Below, in pieces: positions 8,095-16,908 of a stretch of DNA of 36,196 nt (the stretch's first letter is position 1; the number at the start of each line of letters is the position of its first letter). This DNA comes from an uncultured Erysipelotrichaceae bacterium (GTDB lineage Bacteria; Bacillota_I; Bacilli_A; RF39; UBA660). Where the stretch lies: NCBI GenBank assembly GCA_902768065.1, contig CACXJP010000024.1:1-36196 (forward strand), in the 5' to 3' direction. Made by a program: the position numbers and the translations under genes. The notes beneath the pieces are model-generated. The model ran no database searches, had not been told where the DNA came from, and saw only the letters and a list, made by a program, of their open reading frames with translations.

Positions 8095-8102
8095 ATAAAA
8101 AA

Positions 8103-8117
8103 GCACTTTATAAGTGC
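8103..8117 (-). terminator. Rho-independent terminator overlapping the stop of the 163-aa membrane protein
   Basis: Stem GCACTT/AAGTGC with a 3-nt loop, extended by an A-T pair, followed on the minus strand by TTTTTTATTTG. The stop codon (8108-8110) lies in the hairpin. Confidence 0.75.
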
Positions 8118-8599
8118 TCAATTTCATCATCAGTAGCTGCTTCTTTTTTACCCTCTGCAATTCCTTTTGCAACACCCTTTGAAATTGATTCTGCGGCATT
8201 TGAAACAGTTGGTGTCATCTTTTCAATTCCTTCTTGTGCAATTGGCATAGCTTGTTGTGTAGCAAAAGATTTTATTTCTCTTCCATGAGCAACGAACATT
8301 AAAACTCCACCCACAGCTGATAAACCAAGTCCTACCATAGAAAGTAATGAACCAATTATTAATATAACCATATTTCTCATTGCAGCACCAGCAACATCTT
8401 GTACAACACCTGTATCAACATAATCAGAACCAAGTGCTTGCATAGGACTATTACCAAATCCAACAAATCCAACTATAGCCAAAGCAGTTCCAACTATAAG
8501 AACAATTATACCAATAATTAAAACGATTAAACCTATCTTCTTAAGCTTCTTGGCATTTTTTTGATATTCTTCTTCACTTAAATATTCTTTTTTCTCCAT
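8108..8599 (-). CDS. Two-span hypothetical membrane protein, 163 aa
   Basis: Family not recognised. After a charged cytoplasmic N-terminus (EKKEYLSEEEYQKNAKKLKK) there is a first hydrophobic span (residues about 22-48), a loop of about 30 residues containing GSDYVDTGVVQDVAGAAM, and a second span (about 76-103). The C-terminal 60 residues form an Ala/Lys/Glu-rich amphipathic helix (VSNAAESISKGVAKGIAEGKKEA). Both ends are predicted to be inside. I start it at ATG 8599, because AAGGAG lies 9 nt before that codon and directly abuts the alternative TTG at 8608. It seems monocistronic, with an overlapping terminator. No enzymatic motif is visible. Confidence 0.78.
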   Translation of the reverse strand: MEKKEYLSEEEYQKNAKKLKKIGLIVLIIGIIVLIVGTALAIVGFVGFGNSPMQALGSDYVDTGVVQDVAGAAMRNMVILIIGSLLSMVGLGLSAVGGVLMFVAHGREIKSFATQQAMPIAQEGIEKMTPTVSNAAESISKGVAKGIAEGKKEAATDDEIEHL

Positions 8600-8706
8600 T
8601 TTATTCAACTCCTTAAAATAAATATACCATAGATAAATGTATATTTTATATAACTATATATTACTACAATAATATATTACACATATTTTACACTAATATA
8701 GTATTA

Positions 8707-9120
8707 TTATTTAACTAATTCCCAAGAATTAAGCGTTTTATCCTTCTTTAGAACTAAACCAAATAACTCACCTTTATATTTTTTAGTAACACTACTAATA
8801 TTAGCATTACCCCTATTAAAATAAATATTTTCACAATCAGAATTCAATTCAATCACAAATGATTTTTTTGCACTCTTACTCATTAATGGATAAGTGGAAT
8901 AAAAAGTAATATACTTATCTTTTCCATCATCTCTTACAGATATTTCACGAGCGCCACCAACATCAGTAGTTGTAGTGACATATAAAGTAACAGTATTACT
9001 CTTATCGTTAATAGAATAATTAGTTAAAATAATATCATTCTTTTTATTTAAACTAATAATAACAACAATAATTAATATAATAATAAATGTAGGTATCATA
9101 CCCAACAATAGTTTTTTCAT
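8707..9120 (-). CDS. Membrane-anchored or secreted hypothetical protein, 137 aa
   Basis: The N-terminus MKKLLLGMIPTFIIILIIVVIISL is a signal anchor or uncleaved signal peptide; there is no lipobox. The remaining 110 residues are beta-rich (ILTNYSINDKSNTVTLYV, YITFYSTYPL, KSFVIELNSD) and probably fold outside the membrane. Family unknown. ATG 9120 is preferred over GTG 9129 since GGAG lies 8-9 nt before the ATG. A TGATATAAT promoter is 23 nt upstream of the start. No clear terminator follows it, so transcription may run into the 8599 gene. Confidence 0.72.
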   Translation of the reverse strand: MKKLLLGMIPTFIIILIIVVIISLNKKNDIILTNYSINDKSNTVTLYVTTTTDVGGAREISVRDDGKDKYITFYSTYPLMSKSAKKSFVIELNSDCENIYFNRGNANISSVTKKYKGELFGLVLKKDKTLNSWELVK

Positions 9121-9142
9121 AACTATCACTCCTATCTTCTTA

Positions 9143-9151
9143 ATTATATCA
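9143..9151 (-). promoter_or_regulatory. Extended -10 promoter TGATATAAT of the 137-aa gene
   Basis: TGATATAATTAA on the minus strand, about 22 nt upstream of ATG 9120; no convincing -35. Confidence 0.5.
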
Positions 9152-9161
9152 TTTAATATAA

Positions 9162-9190
9162 AAAAAGATAATATATTTTATTATCTTTTT
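9162..9190 (-). terminator. Rho-independent terminator closing the seven-gene lipid-type operon
   Basis: Stem AAAAAGATAA/TTATCTTTTT with a 9-nt AT loop and further Ts on the minus strand. It starts in the stop codon (9190-9192) of the acyl ligase gene. Confidence 0.8.
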
Positions 9191-10602
9191 TATTGTTTTA
9201 ATCTAGTATCAATTGAATCAAAATAAACTTTATAGTCAGATACCCTTTCATACCTAGGAACTTCACTATTATATTTTGAAATTAACTCATCTAAATCAAT
9301 ATCTTTATCTAAATATATATTTACGATTATTTTATCATCTTTAGTATATGCCTTAACAGACTTAATAGAAGAATTTCTAGACTTAATATTTTCTTCTATT
9401 GACTCAGCCATAACATTCTCACCATTACTAGTAAGAAGCATCTTCTTTTTCCTACCTTTTAAATATATATTATTATTTTTTATATAACCCAAATCTCCAG
9501 TATGAAAGTAATCATCTTCATCAAATACATTTTTTGTTAAATCTTTATCAGTATAACCAATAAATACTGCATCTCCCTTTACTATGATTTCACCAACACC
9601 ATCTTTATCAGGATTATCTACTTTTACATCCATATCTTCAAATATAGTACCCGAACTTTCTAAATCATCTTTATAAGGATAAGCAATTGCAAGAGAAGAA
9701 GCTGTCTCAGACAAAGCATATGCTTGCATCATATTAAGCCCTTTATCTTTATATATTTTTCGAGTTCCTTTAGAGATAGCAGCCCCACCACAGAATAAAT
9801 ATTTTATATTTGTACCAAAAGCCATATTAATATTATCTTTATAAGCTTCTAGTAAATTATTAAAAACAAGAGGAACTGCACAGAATATTGTTGGATTAAC
9901 CTCTAATAATTCTCGACCTATATTAGCAGTAGAACTAGCAAGATAGATCTTGTAACCCGCTACTAAAGAATACATAAAATTATATACATTGGCATATGTA
10001 TGATTCAAAGGTAAAAATAAATATGTCGAATCTTTATGATTAAACGGACATCTTCTAACTAATGAATTATAACCTGCAAAAATATTCTTTAAAGATAACA
10101 TAACTGCTTTACTCTTACCAGTAGTTCCAGAAGAAAATACAATCTTTGCTGGCTTATTATTACTTTTTATTGGTAAATCAAATAAATTACTATTGAAAGT
10201 AGTATCTAAATCATTTAAATTCATTGAATCAATACTTCTTTCTTTAAGAACATCTTTTACTACATCTTTATAATTATCTGAATAAAGAAGTAAATCAGCC
10301 TTCAATTCATCAATACCTTGAATTAAATCAGCCTTTTTCCATTCCTTACTTACAATAGCACATAAACCAACATAAAAAGTAACAGCAATATCTACTTCCA
10401 TTAACTTAGTAGAATTCTCACTTATAATCATTATCCTTTTATTTTTATATCCTTTTTTTATTAAATCATTCGCAATACCTAAACTTTTTTCTATAAATTT
10501 GCCAAAAGTAATATAATCATATTTATCATTTACTTTCTCATAAATATATGGATCATCATACCACTTATTATAATCTCTTTTAATAACACTTTTTAAATAC
10601 AT
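9190..10602 (-). CDS. AMP-forming acyl-CoA synthetase-like adenylate ligase, C-terminally minimal, 470 aa
   Basis: An ANL-superfamily enzyme that activates a carboxylic acid, often a fatty acid, with ATP to an acyl-AMP. Core motifs are present: VFSSGTTGKSKAV (156-166, phosphate loop), LPLNHTYA (198-204), YALSETAS (295-302, Thr/Glu pair), YFHTGDLGYI (365-374, ribose-binding Asp) and LKGRKKKML (381-389, hinge). The protein then ends with DTRLKQ, where family members normally carry a C-terminal motif with the catalytic adenylation Lys (PxTxxGK). Either K469 substitutes or the enzyme is altered; at 470 aa it is shorter than typical long-chain acyl-CoA synthetases. It starts at ATG 10602, directly abutting the stop of the GNAT-like gene (TAGATG), and is the last gene of the operon. 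Substrate unknown. Confidence 0.88.
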   Translation of the reverse strand: MYLKSVIKRDYNKWYDDPYIYEKVNDKYDYITFGKFIEKSLGIANDLIKKGYKNKRIMIISENSTKLMEVDIAVTFYVGLCAIVSKEWKKADLIQGIDELKADLLLYSDNYKDVVKDVLKERSIDSMNLNDLDTTFNSNLFDLPIKSNNKPAKIVFSSGTTGKSKAVMLSLKNIFAGYNSLVRRCPFNHKDSTYLFLPLNHTYANVYNFMYSLVAGYKIYLASSTANIGRELLEVNPTIFCAVPLVFNNLLEAYKDNINMAFGTNIKYLFCGGAAISKGTRKIYKDKGLNMMQAYALSETASSLAIAYPYKDDLESSGTIFEDMDVKVDNPDKDGVGEIIVKGDAVFIGYTDKDLTKNVFDEDDYFHTGDLGYIKNNNIYLKGRKKKMLLTSNGENVMAESIEENIKSRNSSIKSVKAYTKDDKIIVNIYLDKDIDLDELISKYNSEVPRYERVSDYKVYFDSIDTRLKQ

Positions 10603-11664
10603 CTAAATCTTCCTTTCTAATAACACATATTCATATCTAGAGTTAATAACCTCACTAGCATAATTCTGATTAATCTTACCATCATGAGCAAGAGCTCCTA
10701 TACTAGGTAAATGGCTTTTCTTAAGTTCTTCAACAATAGAATAAACTAAAGCCTTTCCTAACCCTTTATGTTTTTGATCAACTCCCATATAAAGCATAAC
10801 ATAACCTTTAGGATACTTTCTTTGCCATAAAATCTTAAGTAGATTTAAAGGATTTAATTGATAGACAATATTATGAAAATTCGGAACACTTATATAAAAA
10901 CCAACTGGTTTATCTTTATAATAAGCCATTCTAACCATATCCATATTTATTATATTCTTAAATGGTTTATATAGTTTTAGAAAAGATTCTCTTGATAATT
11001 TTTTAAAAATAGGAAAATCACTATATAAAACAGTAATTAAATCGTATATCTCATTCATACATTTATCAAAGTCTTTCATTTTAGGTTTAATAATAGAATA
11101 TCCTAATTTAGTAAACTCCTCAAAATGTTCATTAAACTTATCATTTGAATATTTCTCATCAACCTGTTCATACACCTGTGATGTATAGTGATCACAAACT
11201 TTGTATTTATTATCAGTAAATAACTTATAATAATAATTAAGATTATAAGGCTCTCCAGTATAAGGTCTATCAAACTTATTTATTTTAAGTCTATACTTTA
11301 TCCAAAAAGAAGCATCAACTGGACCAACAATTTTTTTATAACCATATTCTTTTGCATAACCCTCTGCCTCTTTAAATAAAAACTTTGCGACTTTCGAATC
11401 ATTTATACATTCAAAGAAGCCTATATAACAAACTTTTTTATCATCAGGATATTCAGTAATAATAAATCTACCTACAATTTCACCATTCTTATCAACTAAA
11501 AATTTAGTTAACTTAAAATCATTACTTAGAGGATGTTCTCCTTTAAGTATTTCCTCCATAGTATGAGCATCTTCCATCAAATCATTTTTAGTATAGAGTT
11601 TTTTAGGAAAATCAATAAATTTTTTTATATAATCCTCATCATTATTAAATCTAATTATCTTCAT
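10603..11664 (-). CDS. Large GNAT-fold acyltransferase-like protein, 353 aa
   Basis: Two-part protein with GNAT character. The N-terminal half has EIVGRFIITEYPDDKKVCYIG and KKIVGPVDASFW (residue 111 on), a pattern seen in uncharacterised YghO-like proteins. The C-terminal half has the acyl-CoA pyrophosphate-binding segment YMGVDQKHKGLGKALV (292-307, Q-x-x-G-x-G/A type). Such proteins are predicted acyltransferases. Its start ATG overlaps the stop of the upstream phosphotransferase gene (ATGA, 4 nt) and its stop abuts the next ATG, so it is translationally coupled to both. It may transfer the acyl group activated by the neighbouring ligase, which is an inference from context. Confidence 0.78.
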   Translation of the reverse strand: MKIIRFNNDEDYIKKFIDFPKKLYTKNDLMEDAHTMEEILKGEHPLSNDFKLTKFLVDKNGEIVGRFIITEYPDDKKVCYIGFFECINDSKVAKFLFKEAEGYAKEYGYKKIVGPVDASFWIKYRLKINKFDRPYTGEPYNLNYYYKLFTDNKYKVCDHYTSQVYEQVDEKYSNDKFNEHFEEFTKLGYSIIKPKMKDFDKCMNEIYDLITVLYSDFPIFKKLSRESFLKLYKPFKNIINMDMVRMAYYKDKPVGFYISVPNFHNIVYQLNPLNLLKILWQRKYPKGYVMLYMGVDQKHKGLGKALVYSIVEELKKSHLPSIGALAHDGKINQNYASEVINSRYEYVLLERKI

Positions 11665-13904
11665 TTTTTTCTCCTTTTTAGTATCCCAATTTTTCCAGTA
11701 TGTGCATCCATTTTTAAATAATCACCTGTTTTAATTATCTTAGTTGCATCCTCTACTCCAACAATAGATGGTATCTTTAATTCTCTTGAAATAATTGCCG
11801 TATGAGAAAGGATTGATCCCTTCTCAGATATAACACCTTTAGCAGTCGCAATTAAAAACACCCATCCTGGATCAGTCATCTTTGTAACTAGTATCTTGTC
11901 TTTAACATCATAATTATCAAGAATATTATCAATTACAAGAGCCTCCCCTTCTACTATACCATTAGAAGTAGGAATACCTTCTAATTTATCTTTATCAATA
12001 ATTATTTTATTACTATTAATTGACTTATGGTGTTTATCAAATTCAGTTTTAGAAAAAATAAGTCTAGAATAAGAAGGAAGTAATTTATATATTTTATAAT
12101 CTTTTTTTCTGTTAGAAATTAATTCCTTAAGATTAAACTTTTTATAATTAAAAACCTCATCAATATTTAAATAGAATATATCTTCTTTTTTATCAATTAA
12201 ATTATCCATTTCTAAATTAGAACCAATCTGTCTAAACATTTCTCTAACCATACCATATATTCTACTTCTATTTAATCTTGATATTTCTCTATTCTTAATC
12301 CCAAACATTGCTCTTTTAGAAATATAATTAGTAATGAAATCTTCTTTAATAAAAGTATAATTATTACTATTTAAATCTTTATATAATTTTTCTAATTTAT
12401 TCTTATCTGCTTGATATTCCTTAATCTTATTCTTTAATAAAGAAGGATCAGTTCTAAAGGTCTTACTTTCTAATTTTAATTCTTCTAAGTTTCTATCTCC
12501 ATATAAAGAAATATAATTATTAAACTTATCAGTATATTCGTCCATAGATATCTTATCTTCTATATAAGCAAGTTCTATCATACTCTTAATAGGTTTTAAG
12601 CTTTCTATATTACTTATCCCAGAAATATAGTCATTAACATTTTCAGAACTATATTTCTTTTTATTTAATCTCTTTTTTAATAAACCAGTATATATAAAAG
12701 AATATAAATCATTAACAAGAGTAATATCCCAAGAATCTAAAAGTTCTTCTTTTATCTTATTATATAATTCAAACACCTCTTCATTAGACATCTCATTATT
12801 AAAATTATTATAAAAATAATCATTAATTTTAATAAATTTGTCATTCAATATATCCATGTTTTTTGAAACATTTTTTAATTCTTTTATTGTATTAAAATAT
12901 GTTTTAATTTTCGTAAGGAAAGGTATTTTTAATTTACCATCATCATAATTCTTATTTTTAACCCCTAACATATCCTGCCATATAGGAATAATTTTTTTTG
13001 ATAAAGGTAAAAACTTAATTAAAGCATACCAATTAGATATCTTATAATATATTCTTCCATTCGCAGTACCAACCATATTATTAAATTTATCATTATTCTC
13101 TTCAACCAATTTATTGTTATGACTAAGACGATATGCTTCTTTTTTAAAAACATTACTATAAACAAATTCTACAAAAGATATTGTTAAAGGTAAACTTATA
13201 TTAGGATAGCTCTCTACTATATTACTATTATCAAGTATCACGATATTATCATCATCTATAGTAGTTATATCTCTAACTTGTAATATGTATATATCATCAT
13301 TTTCTATAGCAAATTCTATATCTATGTATTCTCCAAAATATTTCTTTAAATCCTTAGAAATAGAAATAAGATTATTAATCATATCATTATCTAAGTAATC
13401 ACAATCACCTTCATAATAATAAATAGAATCAGTATTATTAAAGTAATATGTAGTAGTATCTACTTTATCTTCAACAACATTATTTCCAAGACCACGACCA
13501 ACTACAATAACAGACTCATTTAATAAACCTTGAGGATTTGAAGTAAATAAAATACCAGAATTTTTACTATTAACCATTTTTTGAATAATAACATTCATTT
13601 TAACATCAGAAATATCAATATTTTTATTAGTAATATATTCTTTAACATTCTTGTTATTGATAGAATTAAAACACTCTTTTACTTTACTTTCTATATCTTT
13701 ACTATCAACATTTAAATATGTATCAAACAATCCAGCAAAACTATTATCACTAGAATCTTCTAAATTAGAAGAACTTCTAATAGCATACTTACCTTTATAC
13801 TTTGATAAATCAATTTTTTTATTCCTATCTTCCCACTCTATTATTTCAAACTCCGGAACATTAAAACCATATTCCCTTAACTTTATTAAGTTTTTATCTT
13901 TCAT
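11661..13904 (-). CDS. PEP-synthase-like phosphotransferase (rifampin-phosphotransferase architecture), 747 aa
   Basis: The N-terminal third is a PPDK/PEP-synthase ATP-grasp domain (YAIRSSSNLEDSSDNSFAGLFDTYL at residues 40-64; MVNSKNSGILFTSNP; IDIEFAIENDDIYILQVR). A middle helical domain of about 380 residues follows. The C-terminal swivelling domain carries the phosphohistidine motif GSILSHTAIISREL with His701, and the protein ends there. The PEP/pyruvate-binding TIM barrel is absent, so this is not PEP synthase; the layout matches rifampin phosphotransferase, in which His carries the ATP beta-phosphate to a hydroxyl group, leaving AMP and Pi. Its ATG overlaps the UbiA stop by one base. A lipid or prenyl alcohol is a possible acceptor given the operon. 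Confidence 0.88.
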   Translation of the reverse strand: MKDKNLIKLREYGFNVPEFEIIEWEDRNKKIDLSKYKGKYAIRSSSNLEDSSDNSFAGLFDTYLNVDSKDIESKVKECFNSINNKNVKEYITNKNIDISDVKMNVIIQKMVNSKNSGILFTSNPQGLLNESVIVVGRGLGNNVVEDKVDTTTYYFNNTDSIYYYEGDCDYLDNDMINNLISISKDLKKYFGEYIDIEFAIENDDIYILQVRDITTIDDDNIVILDNSNIVESYPNISLPLTISFVEFVYSNVFKKEAYRLSHNNKLVEENNDKFNNMVGTANGRIYYKISNWYALIKFLPLSKKIIPIWQDMLGVKNKNYDDGKLKIPFLTKIKTYFNTIKELKNVSKNMDILNDKFIKINDYFYNNFNNEMSNEEVFELYNKIKEELLDSWDITLVNDLYSFIYTGLLKKRLNKKKYSSENVNDYISGISNIESLKPIKSMIELAYIEDKISMDEYTDKFNNYISLYGDRNLEELKLESKTFRTDPSLLKNKIKEYQADKNKLEKLYKDLNSNNYTFIKEDFITNYISKRAMFGIKNREISRLNRSRIYGMVREMFRQIGSNLEMDNLIDKKEDIFYLNIDEVFNYKKFNLKELISNRKKDYKIYKLLPSYSRLIFSKTEFDKHHKSINSNKIIIDKDKLEGIPTSNGIVEGEALVIDNILDNYDVKDKILVTKMTDPGWVFLIATAKGVISEKGSILSHTAIISRELKIPSIVGVEDATKIIKTGDYLKMDAHTGKIGILKRRKK

Positions 13905-14803
13905 TAAATCTTACCTATTAAAAGGTATACTACAACAGTAAGTAACATTGTAAATTCCTGCAAGTATGTATATCTTTCTACCTTATCTACAATCTTAAAT
14001 TTAGTGGGATCTTTCATAAAGATAATAAACTGATAAGTCATCCAAGAAACTAGCAAGAATAAAATTAATACAGATATTTTATTTAAATTCCATACAAGAA
14101 TAAAATTAGTAATGATATCCATTATAGTTAATATTAAAACAAACTTAGTAGCTTTCTTATAACCAAATAATTTAGAATACGTAGTATAATCATTCTCATC
14201 TTTAGGAGCTTTTATCTTTCTAGAAACTTCCCATATTAAAGCAGGGAAATATAAAGTAAATAAAGTCATAATAGTAGTTAAATTAATAAAATCTAAATTA
14301 TACTTTATAACGGTAAAACTAATAATATATAAATTAACTATCATTTGAACAGGATTATGTGTTATTAATGCAAGAGGTAGACTTGGTTGAATTTTACTTT
14401 TTTGAAAGAACCATTTACTCATTAAATAACCATAAAAATATAAAACAACAAAGAATATAAGATTAGGCATAAATAAAACATTTAAAACAACTGCAATAGC
14501 TTCAACTAGAGCGCAAGATATAACTACATCCTTAATCTTTGTTCTTCCACTAGGAAGTGGCCTATCAGGAAATAATTTTTTATCAGTTTCATAATCCTTT
14601 AAATCATCTGCAACTCTTAACCATAATAAAAATGCAAAAACAGTATAACCACCTACTATTTCCTGTATCCCAATATTAAACTTTGTTACTCCTTGATTAA
14701 GAAGAACAATAAAATATATTTCTCCAAAAACAATTAAACCAAGTAACAATCTTGAAAAAAATGGATATCTTTCTTTGTAATAAATATATAATCTTTTTAA
14801 CAT
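13904..14803 (-). CDS. UbiA-superfamily prenyltransferase, 299 aa
   Basis: Integral membrane protein with eight or nine hydrophobic spans. UbiA enzymes transfer a polyprenyl group from its diphosphate to an aromatic ring, glycerol ether or sugar phosphate. The first Asp-rich motif is clear: LRVADDLKDYETDKKLFPDRPLPSGR (62-87; Asp66/67, Asp70, Asp74), which binds Mg-diphosphate. The second motif is divergent: WEVSRKIKAPKDENDYTTY (191-209) gives E-x-x-R-K in place of the usual D-x-x-x-D. AGAGGG precedes the ATG, 19 nt after the CDP-alcohol transferase gene. Archaeal digeranylgeranylglyceryl phosphate synthase is a member of this superfamily, which matters because CarS-like and PssA-like enzymes sit in the same operon. 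The acceptor is unknown. Confidence 0.86.
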   Translation of the reverse strand: MLKRLYIYYKERYPFFSRLLLGLIVFGEIYFIVLLNQGVTKFNIGIQEIVGGYTVFAFLLWLRVADDLKDYETDKKLFPDRPLPSGRTKIKDVVISCALVEAIAVVLNVLFMPNLIFFVVLYFYGYLMSKWFFQKSKIQPSLPLALITHNPVQMIVNLYIISFTVIKYNLDFINLTTIMTLFTLYFPALIWEVSRKIKAPKDENDYTTYSKLFGYKKATKFVLILTIMDIITNFILVWNLNKISVLILFLLVSWMTYQFIIFMKDPTKFKIVDKVERYTYLQEFTMLLTVVVYLLIGKI

Positions 14804-14822
14804 TTATAACCCTCTTTTCTTT

Positions 14823-15422
14823 TTATACTAATATATATACTATTGTAACAATAACTGCGATTAATGATAAAACAATTGATGCAAAAAGTCTTGGTTTAGG
14901 AACCTTTATCCTTACAACATATAAAACAGCTAAAACAATAGTCAAAACATTTATTAAATATATAAAAACATTCTGCTTAAGTACATAAAATAATAAATAA
15001 ATAATTGGAAATAATAATGCACTATAAGTAACAGGTAATCCCTCATAATAAGAAACAGCCTTACTACTAGGAGCTTTAATATTAAAATAAGCAAGTCTAG
15101 CAATACCACATACAGCATATAAAATATAAATAGGAATAAAACATAAAGAATAATTAGTAAAACACAAAATAGTTATTGGTAAAGCAATAAAACAAATTGT
15201 ATCAACTAATGAGTCTAATTGAATACCAAACTCCTTTTCTTCTTCATCCCTTTTGCATCTCCTTGCAACAGTTCCATCAAACATATCACAAACTCCAGAT
15301 ATGATTAAACATATTATTGAATATTTAATACTAACTCCATTAAATAGCAAAGCAATACCAATTATACCTACAGCAAGACTAATATAAGTTAAAACTACTG
15401 ATTTGTTCCATTTACCTATCAT
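14823..15422 (-). CDS. CDP-alcohol phosphatidyltransferase, PssA-like
   Basis: A 199-aa integral membrane enzyme of the CDP-alcohol phosphatidyltransferase family, which couples a CDP-activated lipid to an alcohol (serine, glycerol phosphate, inositol phosphate). The catalytic motif is intact: D46-x2-D49-G50-x2-A53-R54-x11-G66-x3-D70-x3-D74. The long 11-residue gap with EEEKEFGIQLDSLVD is the pattern of clostridial phosphatidylserine synthases; archaetidylserine synthases are related. About six membrane spans follow the family layout. ATG 15422 comes one base after the upstream stop, with AAGGA at good spacing. The alcohol acceptor and whether the lipid is diacylglycerol or something else cannot be told from sequence. 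Confidence 0.88.
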   Translation of the reverse strand: MIGKWNKSVVLTYISLAVGIIGIALLFNGVSIKYSIICLIISGVCDMFDGTVARRCKRDEEEKEFGIQLDSLVDTICFIALPITILCFTNYSLCFIPIYILYAVCGIARLAYFNIKAPSSKAVSYYEGLPVTYSALLFPIIYLLFYVLKQNVFIYLINVLTIVLAVLYVVRIKVPKPRLFASIVLSLIAVIVTIVYILV

Positions 15423-15423
15423 A

Positions 15424-16908
15424 TTATTTTCCTTTCTTTATCTCCCCAGTTGTACCATTTATAGTAATAATTTCGCCATCTTTAATCTCATTCATTACAC
15501 CAGTACAACTAACAATTGCTGGTATTCCATACTCTCTTGAAACAATAGCTGCATGACACAAGACACCACCAAACTCTGTAACAATACCAGATAATATCGC
15601 AAACTTAGGAGTCCATCCAGTATCTGTAAATTTAGTTACTAAAATATCTCCTTCTCTAAGTCTGTCAATCTCATCAAATGACTCTATTACCCTAGCAGTA
15701 CCAGTAACAATACCATTATTCGCACCTAAACCTTGAATATTATTCTTTTTCTTAAGGATATTCTTATGACCAATTTTAGATCCAATCTCATTTTCACTCA
15801 TATAATTTCTATATGAATCATAATATTTTTTATTTTTATCAATAACACTATTTAGATCTTTACTAGTAATTTTATCATCCAAATAATCCCACAGATTACT
15901 TACCTTTAAAAACCAAATATCATCAACATCATTTAATACTTTTTCTCTAAATAATTCTTTAGCAAGAAGAATTGTATATATTCTAATTAAATAATAAAAT
16001 CTTGTAGAAATATCTCTAAACTCTTCTCTCCACCATAACATTTCTCTAATTTTTACTATCTTTCTCTCTAGCTTCAAATAATCTTTTTCATTTATTTTCT
16101 TTTTAATTTCTTTTAGTTTCTTTTGATATAGTTTTTTACCTCTCTCCTGATCTTCTAAAGGAGAATAAGAATCATCTAAATTAACTAAATCTTTTATATT
16201 AATTATAATTGGATCAATTTCTTCATAGTAACACGGATATGTAACATCTAACTCTTTATCAGAATGATAACCATATCTATTAATAATTTTTAATACTTCA
16301 TCAAAATAATAACTATTCTTATCTTTATCAAAATCAGCTATTATTTTAGAAACTGAATTGTTTTTCCAATAAGTAAAAGATTCTTTATCGTTTCTAATTA
16401 ATCGAGATACATCCCACATCTCATAAAAAGGTAATAAATGAGAAATATCATCAATACTACTTATTAATTGAAGATAATCAGCTTCTTCAATATATTTAAG
16501 CAAACTATCTTTATTTAAAGATTGATGAATTGTATTAATAAATATCTGCCAAAAATATGTTGATTCACTCATTAAATAATCATTATGAGTTAACTCTTTC
16601 CATACTTTCTTAATATCAATAATACTATTAGTATCATACATTCCTTTATAATAATAATATTTAGTTAACAAATCATTTTTTAGTTTTATAGAATTCTTTT
16701 CTCTAGTTTTTACTATTTTATTTTGAGCAATAGCCATTCTAATAATAGCAATTAAACTAAAAGGATTAATACCAGTAGTTTTTCCATCACCTTCATAATT
16801 AGGAGCAATACCATACTCATTATCAAAATCTCTTTCCTTATAACCAACTACTTTACTCATAGCCTTTTTTACAGTAGATAAATTCCAATAACATCTACCA
16901 TAAAACAT
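15424..16908 (-). CDS. C-terminal portion of a frameshifted PEP-synthase-like phosphotransferase
   Basis: This frame carries the middle helical domain and the swivelling phosphohistidine domain of the enzyme whose ATP-grasp part is at 16869-17885. It begins with the family-typical MFYGRCYWNLSTVKKAM and ends just after FGGVLCHAAIVSREYGIPA (catalytic His452 in this numbering), with no PEP-binding barrel. The T/LCHAAI form resembles PEP synthase more than the second paralogue does. In the same frame upstream of the nominal ATG one reads FPKKVGEMFYGR, so the frame break lies before it. GGAG is only 3 nt from the ATG, too close for good initiation, so separate translation is doubtful. Adding one base gives a single 820-aa product across 15424-17885. 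Confidence 0.8.
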   Translation of the reverse strand: MFYGRCYWNLSTVKKAMSKVVGYKERDFDNEYGIAPNYEGDGKTTGINPFSLIAIIRMAIAQNKIVKTREKNSIKLKNDLLTKYYYYKGMYDTNSIIDIKKVWKELTHNDYLMSESTYFWQIFINTIHQSLNKDSLLKYIEEADYLQLISSIDDISHLLPFYEMWDVSRLIRNDKESFTYWKNNSVSKIIADFDKDKNSYYFDEVLKIINRYGYHSDKELDVTYPCYYEEIDPIIINIKDLVNLDDSYSPLEDQERGKKLYQKKLKEIKKKINEKDYLKLERKIVKIREMLWWREEFRDISTRFYYLIRIYTILLAKELFREKVLNDVDDIWFLKVSNLWDYLDDKITSKDLNSVIDKNKKYYDSYRNYMSENEIGSKIGHKNILKKKNNIQGLGANNGIVTGTARVIESFDEIDRLREGDILVTKFTDTGWTPKFAILSGIVTEFGGVLCHAAIVSREYGIPAIVSCTGVMNEIKDGEIITINGTTGEIKKGK

